Of a stretch of DNA of 64,000 bases, positions 37,387-45,935 are shown piece after piece. Below the pieces are notes generated by a model. That model made no database searches, was not told the origin of the DNA, and saw only the letters and a list, made by a program, of their open reading frames with translations. The first letter of the stretch is position 1. Every line of letters starts with the position of its first letter. The stretch spans positions 169,873-233,872 of the forward strand of contig JAPLCJ010000017.1 of NCBI GenBank assembly GCA_026392255.1, written 5' to 3'. A program made the position numbers and the translations under genes. The stretch is from Solirubrobacterales bacterium (GTDB lineage Bacteria; Actinomycetota; Thermoleophilia; Solirubrobacterales; Solirubrobacteraceae).

Positions 37387-38204
37387 CGGTGGCCATCATC
37401 GCCGGTCGCGCGGATACGCAGAAGTGAGACCGTCGCGAGGGCTGTTCGCCAGAGGGCCCATGGCCACAGTGGACCACCCCTCTCCATTTGAGTGGCCATC
37501 GGCCTGGCTAGGACCGCAGAGGCAAAACCACCGACTGCTGCAACCGCCAACGCCGGTAGGTCATCGCGCGGGATCCCTTCCCGGACGAGTTGGACTCCTT
37601 CAAGTGAGGCAGCGGCGAGCGATGTGGTCACCAGGCCAGATCTCGAAAGCCGAGCTGAGGGGCCGCGGCCAAAGCCGAGCCATCGGGACGCTGTGATTGA
37701 CATTGCGCTGCGGCTGACACCGGGCCAGACCGCGAGGGCCTGGAGGGCGCCGATTGCAAGCCCGTCAACGATCCCCGCGTCTGTCGCTGTTCGAGTGCCA
37801 TGGGACTGATCAGCGGTGACCATGGCAACTGATCCAGCGATTAGACCGGCACTGATTGTGACTGTGGTTCCAAGTTGCCCACGGACGCGGTTGCGCGCTG
37901 CCAGACCAACAAACGCGGTCGGCGCGAGCATCGCACCGCGGAAAATCAGGCCTTTGACGCCCCGAGGGCCACGGCAGCCTTCGGCTGGGGGAAACAGCAG
38001 TAGCGCAGCGGCTGTTCCTGCATGAAGTGCTATTTCCAATGGCTTGCGCTGCTCTGACGATGCATCTGAGTAGGCAAGTCCACTCAGTTGGGCAATCAGG
38101 GTCGTATGCCCTGATGAGCTGACAGGAACCAGCTCCGTTGGGCCGTGAAGCGCGCCCAGTAGAGCCGCGTCACCTAGGCGGAGTGGTTCAGGGGGTTGGA
38201 GCAT
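37383..38204 (-). CDS. uppP: undecaprenyl-diphosphate phosphatase UppP (BacA)
   Basis: A 273-residue polytopic phosphatase that converts undecaprenyl diphosphate to the monophosphate carrier needed for peptidoglycan and other glycans. The two active-site motifs are clear: ALHGPTELVPVSSSGH (about 17-32) and WPGVSRSAMSITASRW (about 165-180). ATG 38204 (MLQPPEPLRLGD) overlaps the DedA stop by 17 nt; the longer frame to 38240 adds a tail unlike the family. Membrane helices are alanine-rich and the BacA motifs are slightly degenerate, but key Ser, Arg and His residues remain. Confidence 0.9.
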   Translation of the reverse strand: MLQPPEPLRLGDAALLGALHGPTELVPVSSSGHTTLIAQLSGLAYSDASSEQRKPLEIALHAGTAAALLLFPPAEGCRGPRGVKGLIFRGAMLAPTAFVGLAARNRVRGQLGTTVTISAGLIAGSVAMVTADQSHGTRTATDAGIVDGLAIGALQALAVWPGVSRSAMSITASRWLGFGRGPSARLSRSGLVTTSLAAASLEGVQLVREGIPRDDLPALAVAAVGGFASAVLARPMATQMERGGPLWPWALWRTALATVSLLRIRATGDDGHR

Positions 38205-38847
38205 CAGGGCCGGGCGTTTCGCCACGTCCCCGGCGAGCACGAATCACAAGCCAGACAACGCCGGCCACAAGGCCTGCCGCGACCAAGTAGTCCACGTACT
38301 CGAGGGACTTCTTCCACTGATCCCAGTTCTCCCCAGCTTTGACACCGGCGTAGGTGAGCAGCAATACCCAGGGGATGCAGCCAAGGGTCGTGTAGATGGT
38401 GAAGCGCCAGAAGGGCATCCTGGCGACGCCCGCTGGCAGGGAGATGAAGGTTCTTACAATCGGGAGCATCCGTGAAAAGAAGACTGTTGCTTCGCCGTGC
38501 TGCTCGAACCAGCGGTCGGCAACCTCAAGATGGTGGGGTCTGATTCCGACCTTCTTGCCGTGCTTCTCAATTAGATCCAAGCGGCCTAGGTACCCAACCC
38601 CGTAGGCCAACCATGAACCCACAACGTTCCCCGCGACACCTGCTGTGACGGCTGCAACGAAGGTGAATGAAGGGTCGGCCTCCACGGTCGCGGCTCCGGC
38701 GAAGAGCATCGTCGCCTCGGAGGGAACGGGGATGCACGCACTCTCGAGCAGCATCAGAAGGAAGATGCCAGCGGCGCCGAGATCGTTGATTACGCTGATT
38801 GCGAAATCCACAAGTGGCTGAGTAAGTGATGCGAGAACGAAGTTCAT
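38188..38847 (-). CDS. DedA-family membrane protein
   Basis: A 219-residue DedA protein. Hallmarks are the re-entrant FLLMLLESACIPVPSEATMLFAG (about 25-47), GNVVGSWLAYGVGYLGR (about 68-84), the FFSRMLPIVRTFISLPAGVARM block (about 115-136) and LGCIPWVLLLTYAG. DedA members such as Bacillus UptA have been identified as undecaprenyl-phosphate translocases; others affect pH or drug tolerance. The direct overlap with uppP supports the lipid-carrier role here. ATG 38847 (MNFVLASLTQPL) is the start; the frame to 38979 extends into the divergent spacer. Confidence 0.92.
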   Translation of the reverse strand: MNFVLASLTQPLVDFAISVINDLGAAGIFLLMLLESACIPVPSEATMLFAGAATVEADPSFTFVAAVTAGVAGNVVGSWLAYGVGYLGRLDLIEKHGKKVGIRPHHLEVADRWFEQHGEATVFFSRMLPIVRTFISLPAGVARMPFWRFTIYTTLGCIPWVLLLTYAGVKAGENWDQWKKSLEYVDYLVAAGLVAGVVWLVIRARRGRGETPGPDAPTP

Positions 38848-38924
38848 GGTTCGCAGGAGAGTAGTGGGGATTGGGGATGCGCGGGTCCAGCGATAGCCGA
38901 CGTTCTGGCTACGGTTGTCAGTGC

Positions 38925-40019
38925 ATGGCCATCCCCCTCTTTGACACCAAGACTCCGCTTGAACCGCTGAAAGCAGCAATTGATGCTGCCGTCGCCGAAG
39001 TGCTTGAGGCTGGCCGGTTCATTCTCGGACCCGAGGTCGCGCAGTTTGAGGCTGAGTTTGCCGCCGCGTGCGGATCCAGTTCGGCTATCGGCGTTGCCAA
39101 CGGGACTGATGCTCTGGAGCTAGCACTCAGGGGGATAGGCGTCGGGCCAGGCGATGAGGTCATCGTTCCCTCATTCACCTTCTACGCAACGGCCGAGGCA
39201 GTTCCGCCGACGGGCGCCGTACCCGTCTTTTGCGACATTGACCCAGACACCGGCTGTGTCACCGCCGACACCGTCAAAGCAGTAATGACCTCTAAAACGA
39301 AGGCCGTTGTCGCAGTTGACCTGTTTGGCAACGTCGCGCCAGTTCCGCTGATTGAAGCGCTTGGAGTGCCGGTAGTAGAGGATGCCGCTCAGGCAGCCGG
39401 CGCGACGCTCTGTGGCCGACCAGCCGGTTCACTAGGTGTGGCATCGAGCTTCTCTTTCTTCCCGTCCAAGAACCTCGGCGCCTTCGGTGACGGTGGCGCC
39501 GTGATCACGTCAGACCCAGCCGTCGAGGACATGGTTCGCACACTCCGTTTCCACGGGTCCCGAGATAAGAAAACCTTCGACTACATCGGCCGCAACAGCC
39601 GGTTGGATGAGATCCAAGCCGCCATCCTCAGAGTGTTGCTCCCGGCACTGCCCGAATGGACCGCTGGGAGGCGGCGTGCGGCAGCGCACTATGAGGCCGC
39701 CGGTATTGCCGAGCTAGCAACGCCAATCAGGGCTGTTGACGGAGCGGATCCCGCATGGCACCTCTATGTGATCAAGCACGACCGCGCTGACGAACTCGCT
39801 GTCGCACTCGGGGAGGCGGGCGTCGAGGCCCGTGGCTACTACCGGCTTCCGGTTCACCGTCAGCCAGCGATGCGGGAATGGGGCGCGGGCATTGACCTTC
39901 CGGGTACAGATCAGCTCTCCCGCACAAATCTTGCAATTCCGATTAGCCCGGTCCTCGAGGCAGGGCAGGCGGCGGAGGTCGTCGAACACCTGAGGAATGC
40001 CATTAACAACCTCGACTGA
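38925..40019 (+). CDS. DegT/DnrJ/EryC1-family sugar aminotransferase
   Basis: A 364-residue PLP enzyme of the nucleotide-sugar aminotransferase family. It begins IPLFDTKTPLEPL; GVANGTDALELALRG (about 57), VPSFTFYATAEAV (about 82), VEDAAQAAGAT (about 150), the PLP-lysine in FSFFPSKNLGAFGDGGA (about 180) and NSRLDEIQAAIL (about 225) are conserved. Such enzymes transaminate 3- or 4-keto sugars. The neighbouring PglF-like dehydratase makes a UDP-4-keto-6-deoxy sugar, so a 4-amino product (PglE-like) is likely. ATG 38925 gives the family start. It is divergent from DedA. Confidence 0.92.
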   Translation: MAIPLFDTKTPLEPLKAAIDAAVAEVLEAGRFILGPEVAQFEAEFAAACGSSSAIGVANGTDALELALRGIGVGPGDEVIVPSFTFYATAEAVPPTGAVPVFCDIDPDTGCVTADTVKAVMTSKTKAVVAVDLFGNVAPVPLIEALGVPVVEDAAQAAGATLCGRPAGSLGVASSFSFFPSKNLGAFGDGGAVITSDPAVEDMVRTLRFHGSRDKKTFDYIGRNSRLDEIQAAILRVLLPALPEWTAGRRRAAAHYEAAGIAELATPIRAVDGADPAWHLYVIKHDRADELAVALGEAGVEARGYYRLPVHRQPAMREWGAGIDLPGTDQLSRTNLAIPISPVLEAGQAAEVVEHLRNAINNLD

Positions 40020-41046
40020 AAGCGGCGCGGGCAGGCGGGCCTGGGTTGACCTGACTAACAGCCCCCATGTGCTCGTGATGCGGCCGATGATCGAACTGCT
40101 GCGCGCAAAGGGGTGGGAAGTAGAAGTCACCGCCCGCGACTTCGCCCAGACCGTTGGCTTGCTTGACCGATTTGGGATCGAGCACGAGGTGATCGGGCAT
40201 CACAGGGGTGGTGGAAGGGGAGCCAAGGCCGTGGGCTTGGCATCGCGGTCGGCTGCTTTAACGCGATGGGCTCGCGGGCGCAAGTTTGATCTTGCGCTCG
40301 GGCACGGGTCAAACGACATAACCACCGCTGCCTGGCTGTTGAGAATTCCGTGCAGTACCACCTTTGACTATGAGTTCGCGACGGCTCAGCATCAGGTCAA
40401 CTGCCGGCTGGCAAATGCTGTCGTAGTGCCCGAGCTGATCCCGAGGGAAAGGATTGAGCGGTTTGGGGCAGGTGATCGCCTCCACCAATATGCCGGCCTT
40501 AAGGAGGAGTACTACCTTGCCGAGTTCGAAGCGGACCACTCGGTTCCAGCCTCGCTTGGAATTGACCCGAGCCGGCCGTTCGTAGTTGTCCGAACGCCAC
40601 CGGTGGTGGCTCTCTATCACCGGGTTGAGAACGATCTATTTGGCGAGGCCCTGAACCTCCTCCGTGACCATCAGGCAGTAGTGCTGCCCCGGACCGAGGA
40701 GCAGCGTGTGCAGCTGGCTGATGTTCCCGGCTTGATCGTCCCCGAGGGAGCAGTGGACGCACAGTCACTGATCGCACTAGCGGACCTTGTGATCTCTGCG
40801 GGCGGAACAATGAACCGTGAGGCGGTAGCCCTAGGCACGCCTGTCCTGACTGTGTTTGCTGGACGGCTCGGGGCTGTGGACGAGCACCTTCTTGGGACAG
40901 GCCAACTCGGCCGTCTGACAGACGCTAAACAAGCGATTCCGGTCAGGCGAGACGCCGGCGAGGTCTTTGAGAGGGTCCGCCGTGACCCAGAAGAGTTCCT
41001 GCAGTTGCTGATGCGGCCACTGTCCCCAACCCCGGCGCAGAGGTAG
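39997..41046 (+). CDS. DUF354-family protein, GT-B-like
   Basis: A 349-residue DUF354 protein; the family has a GT-B (MurG/WecB-like) fold and often lies in polysaccharide loci. Seen: WVDLTNSPHVLVMRPMIELL at the N-terminus, LGHGSNDITTAAWLL (about 102), TTFDYEFA (about 121) and a C-terminal DLVISAGGTMNREAVALGTPVLTVFAG (about 260-285), typical of nucleotide-sugar binding. Whether it is a transferase or an epimerase is not clear. The start overlaps the aminotransferase by 23 nt, so they are co-translated. Confidence 0.82.
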   Translation: MPLTTSTESGAGRRAWVDLTNSPHVLVMRPMIELLRAKGWEVEVTARDFAQTVGLLDRFGIEHEVIGHHRGGGRGAKAVGLASRSAALTRWARGRKFDLALGHGSNDITTAAWLLRIPCSTTFDYEFATAQHQVNCRLANAVVVPELIPRERIERFGAGDRLHQYAGLKEEYYLAEFEADHSVPASLGIDPSRPFVVVRTPPVVALYHRVENDLFGEALNLLRDHQAVVLPRTEEQRVQLADVPGLIVPEGAVDAQSLIALADLVISAGGTMNREAVALGTPVLTVFAGRLGAVDEHLLGTGQLGRLTDAKQAIPVRRDAGEVFERVRRDPEEFLQLLMRPLSPTPAQR

Positions 41047-41056
41047 AATCGCTCTG

Positions 41057-42961
41057 ATGCCCAGCGGACGCCGGACATTCCCCGTCCATCGGCATGCGAT
41101 CCCACAGATCCTTGTTGATGCGACCCTTGTGGCAGTTGCTTATCTGCTGGCGTTTGAGCTGCGCTTTGATAGTGGCACCCCAATTCGGTACCAGCATCTT
41201 TTCAACGCAACTCTGCCGTGGGTGGTTGGAGGAACGCTGGTTGTGTTGGCCGCAAGTGGCGTCTACCGAAGGGAGACCCGCTTCACAGGCCGACGCGACT
41301 ATGAGGCACTTGCCCGTGGCGTAGTAGTGGCAACTGTCCTGACCATGGGGGCAGTAGTTCTGATTCACCCGGTTGAGATCACATCCGCCAACGGAACACG
41401 TGCTGCCGTGGGAATGCCAGCCGGAGTGATGGTGCTGTTCCTCCTACTTGCCCTTGTGGCACTGGTTGCTGCACGTGTTGGCGTGCACATCTTTTTTGAG
41501 CGCAAGGTGAGGGGATTTCGCTCAGGGCGGGGGTATCAAGATGTTCTGATCATCGGCGGTGGCGATGGCGGCCGGCTTGTTGTTCGTGAGATGGCTCGCA
41601 ACCCGGATCTGCGGATGCGTCCGATCGGATTTGTTGACGACGACCCGCGCAAGCGTGGACAGAAGGATGAGTACGGGCTGAGGGTCTTGGGCGGGACCGA
41701 CGAGCTCGCGCGGATTTTGGACGAGACAGAGCCTGATGAGGTGGTGATCGCGATTCCGTCTGCTCCGGGTGATCTGAGAGCGAAGGTCGTTTCCTCCTGC
41801 CGGGAGAGAGCTATTCCCGTCAGAACATTGCCGACAGTCTTTGAACTCCTCCAACGCGGCGACGGACTGGTTCGACAGGTGCGAGAGGTTCGTGTGGAGG
41901 ATGTTCTCGGACGTGAGCCCATCCGCATGGAGCTTGAGCGGGTCGGGGCCTACCTCGCTGGCAAGACCGTGATGGTTACGGGAGCAGGAGGGTCAGTCGG
42001 GTCAGAGCTCTGCCGTCAGATCGCGAGAGTTGCCCCCACCGCCCTGATTCTGGTTGACCACGCGGAGGACAATCTGTTTGAAATTCTGCGAGAGCTTGAG
42101 GGAGAACGCCACGTGCAGGGCGCCGTCCCAGTGCTTGCAGATTGCCGCGAGGAAGAGCGGATGCGAGAGGTCATGGCTGAACATCGGCCGTCGATCGTCT
42201 TTCACGCTGCCGCCTATAAGCATGTAGGAATGATGGAGCGCAATCCGATCGAAGCGGTCAGAAATAACGCGCTTGCCACCCGTTTGGTTGCAAGGATCTG
42301 TGGAGAGATGGGAGTCTCGACCTTCGTTCTCGTTTCGACCGACAAGGCAGTCAATCCAGCCACGGTGATGGGGGCGTCCAAAGCTCTGGCCGAGTGGGCT
42401 GTCGAGGCGGCGTCTCATGCATTCCCGAAGACCTCTTTTGCGTCGGTGAGGTTCGGAAACGTGCTCGGCTCCTCGGGGTCTGTCGTCCCAATCTTCAGAA
42501 GGCAGATTGCAGCCGGCGGGCCGGTAACTGTCACGGACCCTCGGATGACGAGGTTCTTCATGACGATTCCGGAAGCAGTTCAACTTGTGATTAGAGCAGG
42601 CTCCTTGGATGATCGGAGTGGCGCTGTCTATGTCCTTGATATGGGCGAACCGGTCAAGATCATTGACCTTGCCGAGGCAATGATTCGTCTCTCGGGCCTC
42701 GAGCCGGGCAAAGACATTGCCCTTGAGGTAGTCGGCCGTCGGCCTGGGGAGAAACTCCACGAGGAACTGTTCAACGCTGAGGAGAGGCCGATTCCAACGG
42801 CAGCGGAGAAGATCCTCCGCGCCGACCGTCCTCCGCTTGAGCCTGGTTGGGTTGAGAGCACCTTTGAGGAGATCAATCTTCTCGCCCTAGAAGGTGATGC
42901 GGCCGCGCTTGCTTCGCGCGTTAGCGACCTCGCAGCAGCCGCCGCCCGCAGCAACGCCTAA
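41057..42961 (+). CDS. PglF/WbpM-like membrane nucleotide-sugar 4,6-dehydratase
   Basis: A 634-residue protein of the polysaccharide biosynthesis CapD/WbpM family. Four N-terminal helices (about 15-145) precede a CoA-binding-like Rossmann domain (VLIIGGGDGGRLVVREMA, about 158) and the catalytic SDR domain (VMVTGAGGSVGSELCRQIA, about 304). The catalytic region reads STDKAVNPATVMGASKALAE, with the Thr-Met-Lys arrangement of inverting UDP-GlcNAc 4,6-dehydratases rather than Ser-Tyr-Lys. Product: a UDP-4-keto-6-deoxy amino sugar for the aminotransferase two genes upstream. Gap to the previous gene is 10 bp. Confidence 0.92.
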   Translation: MPSGRRTFPVHRHAIPQILVDATLVAVAYLLAFELRFDSGTPIRYQHLFNATLPWVVGGTLVVLAASGVYRRETRFTGRRDYEALARGVVVATVLTMGAVVLIHPVEITSANGTRAAVGMPAGVMVLFLLLALVALVAARVGVHIFFERKVRGFRSGRGYQDVLIIGGGDGGRLVVREMARNPDLRMRPIGFVDDDPRKRGQKDEYGLRVLGGTDELARILDETEPDEVVIAIPSAPGDLRAKVVSSCRERAIPVRTLPTVFELLQRGDGLVRQVREVRVEDVLGREPIRMELERVGAYLAGKTVMVTGAGGSVGSELCRQIARVAPTALILVDHAEDNLFEILRELEGERHVQGAVPVLADCREEERMREVMAEHRPSIVFHAAAYKHVGMMERNPIEAVRNNALATRLVARICGEMGVSTFVLVSTDKAVNPATVMGASKALAEWAVEAASHAFPKTSFASVRFGNVLGSSGSVVPIFRRQIAAGGPVTVTDPRMTRFFMTIPEAVQLVIRAGSLDDRSGAVYVLDMGEPVKIIDLAEAMIRLSGLEPGKDIALEVVGRRPGEKLHEELFNAEERPIPTAAEKILRADRPPLEPGWVESTFEEINLLALEGDAAALASRVSDLAAAAARSNA

Positions 42962-42974
42962 ACTCCATTTTCAG

Positions 42975-44036
42975 ATGGGCTTTGTAACTGCGGTATCCAT
43001 TTCGGGTCTCTTGGGGAACGTTTCGACCGTTGCCGGGATTGCTGCTGCCATAGCCGTGGCAGTGCTGGCCACGCTTGTTCTTAATCAAGGGAGGGAGCTG
43101 GAAACCCTTCGCGAGGATCTTGAGTTTGAGGAGGACCGCGCGTACGCAGCCGAAGGCGCATTAGCTGCGCAGTCAGCAGCGGTTGTGCAGCAGGCAGCCC
43201 CAGCGCAGCCCGCCGTTCCAGTTACGCAGTCAGGCGCTGTCAAGGTTTCACCGGCGGCCACTGTTGCTGTTCCGGTTGCGCAGGAGACCGTAGATGCAAC
43301 TGAAGAGATTTCTGCCGGCGCGCCTGCGCTCGGTTCCGCAACCGCGGCCCCTTCGGTTGCAGCTCGGGCCGTAACGGCGCGAGTGACCACGGTTCCTGCA
43401 CCGGCCACAACACCTCCTGCACCGGCCCCGCCGATCGTGATAGCGGCTCCAGCCGCGGCCACGCCAGCTGCTCGCACCGACGCAGCGTCAAAAGTTGTCG
43501 GTATCCCGACCACTGCTGCTGCCGGGGGAGCAACCAGGGCTCCACGGCGGCCTTCGAGTCCGGAACCGTCCAAGTCACGGAGGAATCTTCTCCCAGTGGT
43601 TCTTGCAGCCGTCCTAATTATCGGTATCGCTCTTTTGGCGGTGAACCAGTTCGGGGGGAGCAGCTCCTCAACCTCTGCATCAACTAACCCGGCGAGCACG
43701 ATTGGCGCATCAACCGGTACTTCGGGAACTGGTGCGATTGTGGCTGTCCTCAACGGAACGCCAGTCTCCGGTCTGGCTGGACAGGTTGCCAGCGAACTTA
43801 GCCAAGGTGGCTTCAAGCGGGGTCCTGTAACAACCGCCCGGGATCAGCAGACGAAGTCGACGATCGTTGCCTACATGCCAGGCCACGTCGTTGACGCGGA
43901 GGCCGTTGCCAAGCTGCTCGGGGTCACCACTCCAGTAGCGCCTGCTGACGATGCGACGCAAGCCATTGCGTGCCCTGACGCCGCAACTTGCACTGCTGAA
44001 GTGATCGTCACCGTGGGAGCGGACCGAACCCGCTGA
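42975..44036 (+). CDS. membrane-anchored LytR_C domain protein
   Basis: A 353-residue protein. A first hydrophobic helix (about 5-35) is followed by a short coiled coil (about 37-60), a long Ala/Pro/Val low-complexity region (about 60-205), a second membrane helix (LLPVVLAAVLIIGIALLAV, about 206-226), a Ser/Thr linker, and a LytR_C-type domain at the end (about 250-353, starting AIVAVLNGTPVSGLAGQVA) with two Cys. LytR_C domains accompany LCP enzymes that attach polymers to peptidoglycan, but here no LCP domain is present. ATG 42975 starts 14 nt after the dehydratase. Confidence 0.75.
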   Translation: MGFVTAVSISGLLGNVSTVAGIAAAIAVAVLATLVLNQGRELETLREDLEFEEDRAYAAEGALAAQSAAVVQQAAPAQPAVPVTQSGAVKVSPAATVAVPVAQETVDATEEISAGAPALGSATAAPSVAARAVTARVTTVPAPATTPPAPAPPIVIAAPAAATPAARTDAASKVVGIPTTAAAGGATRAPRRPSSPEPSKSRRNLLPVVLAAVLIIGIALLAVNQFGGSSSSTSASTNPASTIGASTGTSGTGAIVAVLNGTPVSGLAGQVASELSQGGFKRGPVTTARDQQTKSTIVAYMPGHVVDAEAVAKLLGVTTPVAPADDATQAIACPDAATCTAEVIVTVGADRTR

Positions 44037-44068
44037 CCGGCGAGTCAGCTGGAAGGGCACGATGGCCC

Positions 44069-45835
44069 GTGACTCGAACTGCCCGCATAGCCTTCGCACT
44101 GGTTGTAGTCGCGGCTGTCGGTGGTCTTTATGTGGCCCAGAGGCTGAGGCACAGCGAACCGGTGGTCCTTGGCATTCGCAGAACCGCGACCTTTTCTCCG
44201 ACTGGTTCAGGACCACGCCATGCCGCGGTGTCGTTCTACTTGAAGCGTTCCGATACGGCCGCGGTCTCGGTCGTCAATGTCCAGGGAGACCAGGTTCGAT
44301 CCATCTCCCCGGGAACAATGGTGGGAGCACGAAGGCGAGTTGTCTTTGTTTGGGACGGACGCGACACCGCGGGGAAGATCCCAGCTGACGGCATTTACCG
44401 TTTCAGGATCGGGTTGGCACGACAGGGCCGATCGCTGACTATTCCTAATGGAGTCAGGCTTGACACCAAGCCAGCCCAGCCGGTGATAACACAGATACTC
44501 CCGGCGCACGGCGGTGGCCCGTTAATTCTTCCTGGACCGAAACAGGCGGTGGGCGTGGTCTCGGGAACACCCGGTCACGATGTTGAGGGGTTCGTCCTCA
44601 GGACTGACGTAACTCCATCGAAGGTTGTTCGTCGGTTCCGTCTCCCGGATCGCCCAGCGCGCATCACCTGGGACGGGACGGTGAACGGTCGACCAGCCGC
44701 TGATGGCACCTATCTGCTTGGCCTGACAGAGACCGACTCTGCGGGCAACCGGGGGAGCACACCGCAACATCTAGCTCCGATTGCTGGGCCCACTCGAGGT
44801 CGGGCGGGAGTGACCGTGCGTCATCTGGGAGTGGCAGTTCCACAGTTACCTGTCAAGCCAGGTGGAGTTCTCAGCACGAGGGTTGATGCACGCGGGCACG
44901 GCTGGACCTGGTCTCTGGCCCCAGCGCTTGGCGGAAAGCCACTCAAGAAGGGCAAGGGGCGCGGGAATGTCATCCGACTGCGCGTTCCCTCCAAGGCCAG
45001 GGGACTACTGACGCTGGCTGTTGCAGCCAAGCCCTATCGAGTAGAGGTTCCCGTTGGGGTTGAGACTGGCCACCGACCACTCTTGGTGGTGCTTCCGGCC
45101 ATCCGATGGCAGGCCCTGGCGCCTGTCGACGGCACGGGAGACGGACTCCCTGATTGGCTTGAGTTGGGTCGCCCAGTCGCACTAGGCCGACTGCTGCCAC
45201 CGCTGGCTGGCGGTTTGAAAGGGCTCAATGACCAGGTAACGCCTCTTCTGCGTGTTCTCGCGGGCACGGGCTTGGCTTATGACGTAACCACTGATATTGC
45301 TCTTACCAAGGGCATTGGACCGCGACTGGAAGGCCATCGGGGTGTGGTGCTTGCGGGCGAGGAAACTTGGCTGACAGAACCAGGACTGAAGCGCATCAGA
45401 GAGAGGGTTGTTGCCGGAGGGCGACTGCTTGATCTGGGGCTAGATTCGCTTCGTCGGAGAGTTGTGATCAAGGGTGATGTCGTTTCTGCCCCAAGCCGAC
45501 CAACTGAGGGCAATGCGCTTGGGGCGGTTATCTCTGCGCCGTCGGCCTCGGCTGACTACTTGCTGCAGTGGAAGGATGACCTTGGGCTGTTTGCGACGAT
45601 TGGTGGAAGGGTGTTTGCTCCGGTCGGGTGGCGCGGGACCAGCCGCTTGACTGGTTCCACAAAGCTAGCCTCAGCGGCTGGTCCAGAGTCTGGTATTTCC
45701 GCAATAGCGGCTTGGCGTCTGGGCAAGGGCATTGTTATTCGACCCGGTATTCCGGGGATGGCGACACTGGCGGTTCAGGGCCCCACGGCGCTCGCGGTTC
45801 TCAGTCGTGCACTCGCAATTACAGCGGGACGCTGA
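44069..45835 (+). CDS. secreted or anchored protein with FlgD-like Ig repeats and an amidohydrolase-like C-terminus
   Basis: A 588-residue protein of unknown function. An N-terminal membrane anchor (about 5-22) is followed by two FlgD/Ig-like modules; each contains a W-D-G turn (VFVWDGRDTAGKIPADGIYRFRIG and ITWDGTVNGRPAADGTYLLGL). The C-terminal half (about 330-588), with VVLPAIRWQALAPVDGTGDGLPD and VVLAGEETWLTEPGLKRI, recalls the N,N-dimethylformamidase/ThuA-like domain, which in many proteins is probably non-catalytic. Start is GTG 44069. It lies between the LytR_C gene and the acyltransferase and may take part in surface glycan handling. Confidence 0.65.
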   Translation: MTRTARIAFALVVVAAVGGLYVAQRLRHSEPVVLGIRRTATFSPTGSGPRHAAVSFYLKRSDTAAVSVVNVQGDQVRSISPGTMVGARRRVVFVWDGRDTAGKIPADGIYRFRIGLARQGRSLTIPNGVRLDTKPAQPVITQILPAHGGGPLILPGPKQAVGVVSGTPGHDVEGFVLRTDVTPSKVVRRFRLPDRPARITWDGTVNGRPAADGTYLLGLTETDSAGNRGSTPQHLAPIAGPTRGRAGVTVRHLGVAVPQLPVKPGGVLSTRVDARGHGWTWSLAPALGGKPLKKGKGRGNVIRLRVPSKARGLLTLAVAAKPYRVEVPVGVETGHRPLLVVLPAIRWQALAPVDGTGDGLPDWLELGRPVALGRLLPPLAGGLKGLNDQVTPLLRVLAGTGLAYDVTTDIALTKGIGPRLEGHRGVVLAGEETWLTEPGLKRIRERVVAGGRLLDLGLDSLRRRVVIKGDVVSAPSRPTEGNALGAVISAPSASADYLLQWKDDLGLFATIGGRVFAPVGWRGTSRLTGSTKLASAAGPESGISAIAAWRLGKGIVIRPGIPGMATLAVQGPTALAVLSRALAITAGR

Positions 45836-45935
45836 CACCGCGTCAGCATCCCTAGCTCCATCCGCGGGCCAATCTGGGGGCGCAGAGCGCCCGGGAATTG
45901 CGGATTGCCTTCGCAACTGGCACTATTGACCAACG
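45836..45935 (+). promoter_or_regulatory. 100-bp spacer with two hairpins before the acyltransferase
   Basis: GGGCGC-AGA-GCGCCC (45878-45892) is a perfect 6-bp stem, and TTGCG/CGCAA (about 45898-45916) a second. Neither has a T run, so these are at most weak transcriptional pause or processing sites. No clear promoter hexamers are visible. Confidence 0.3.

Noticed and set aside
42002..42760. A 252-codon minus-strand frame
   Set aside because: Antisense to the catalytic domain of the 4,6-dehydratase, with no recognisable domain.
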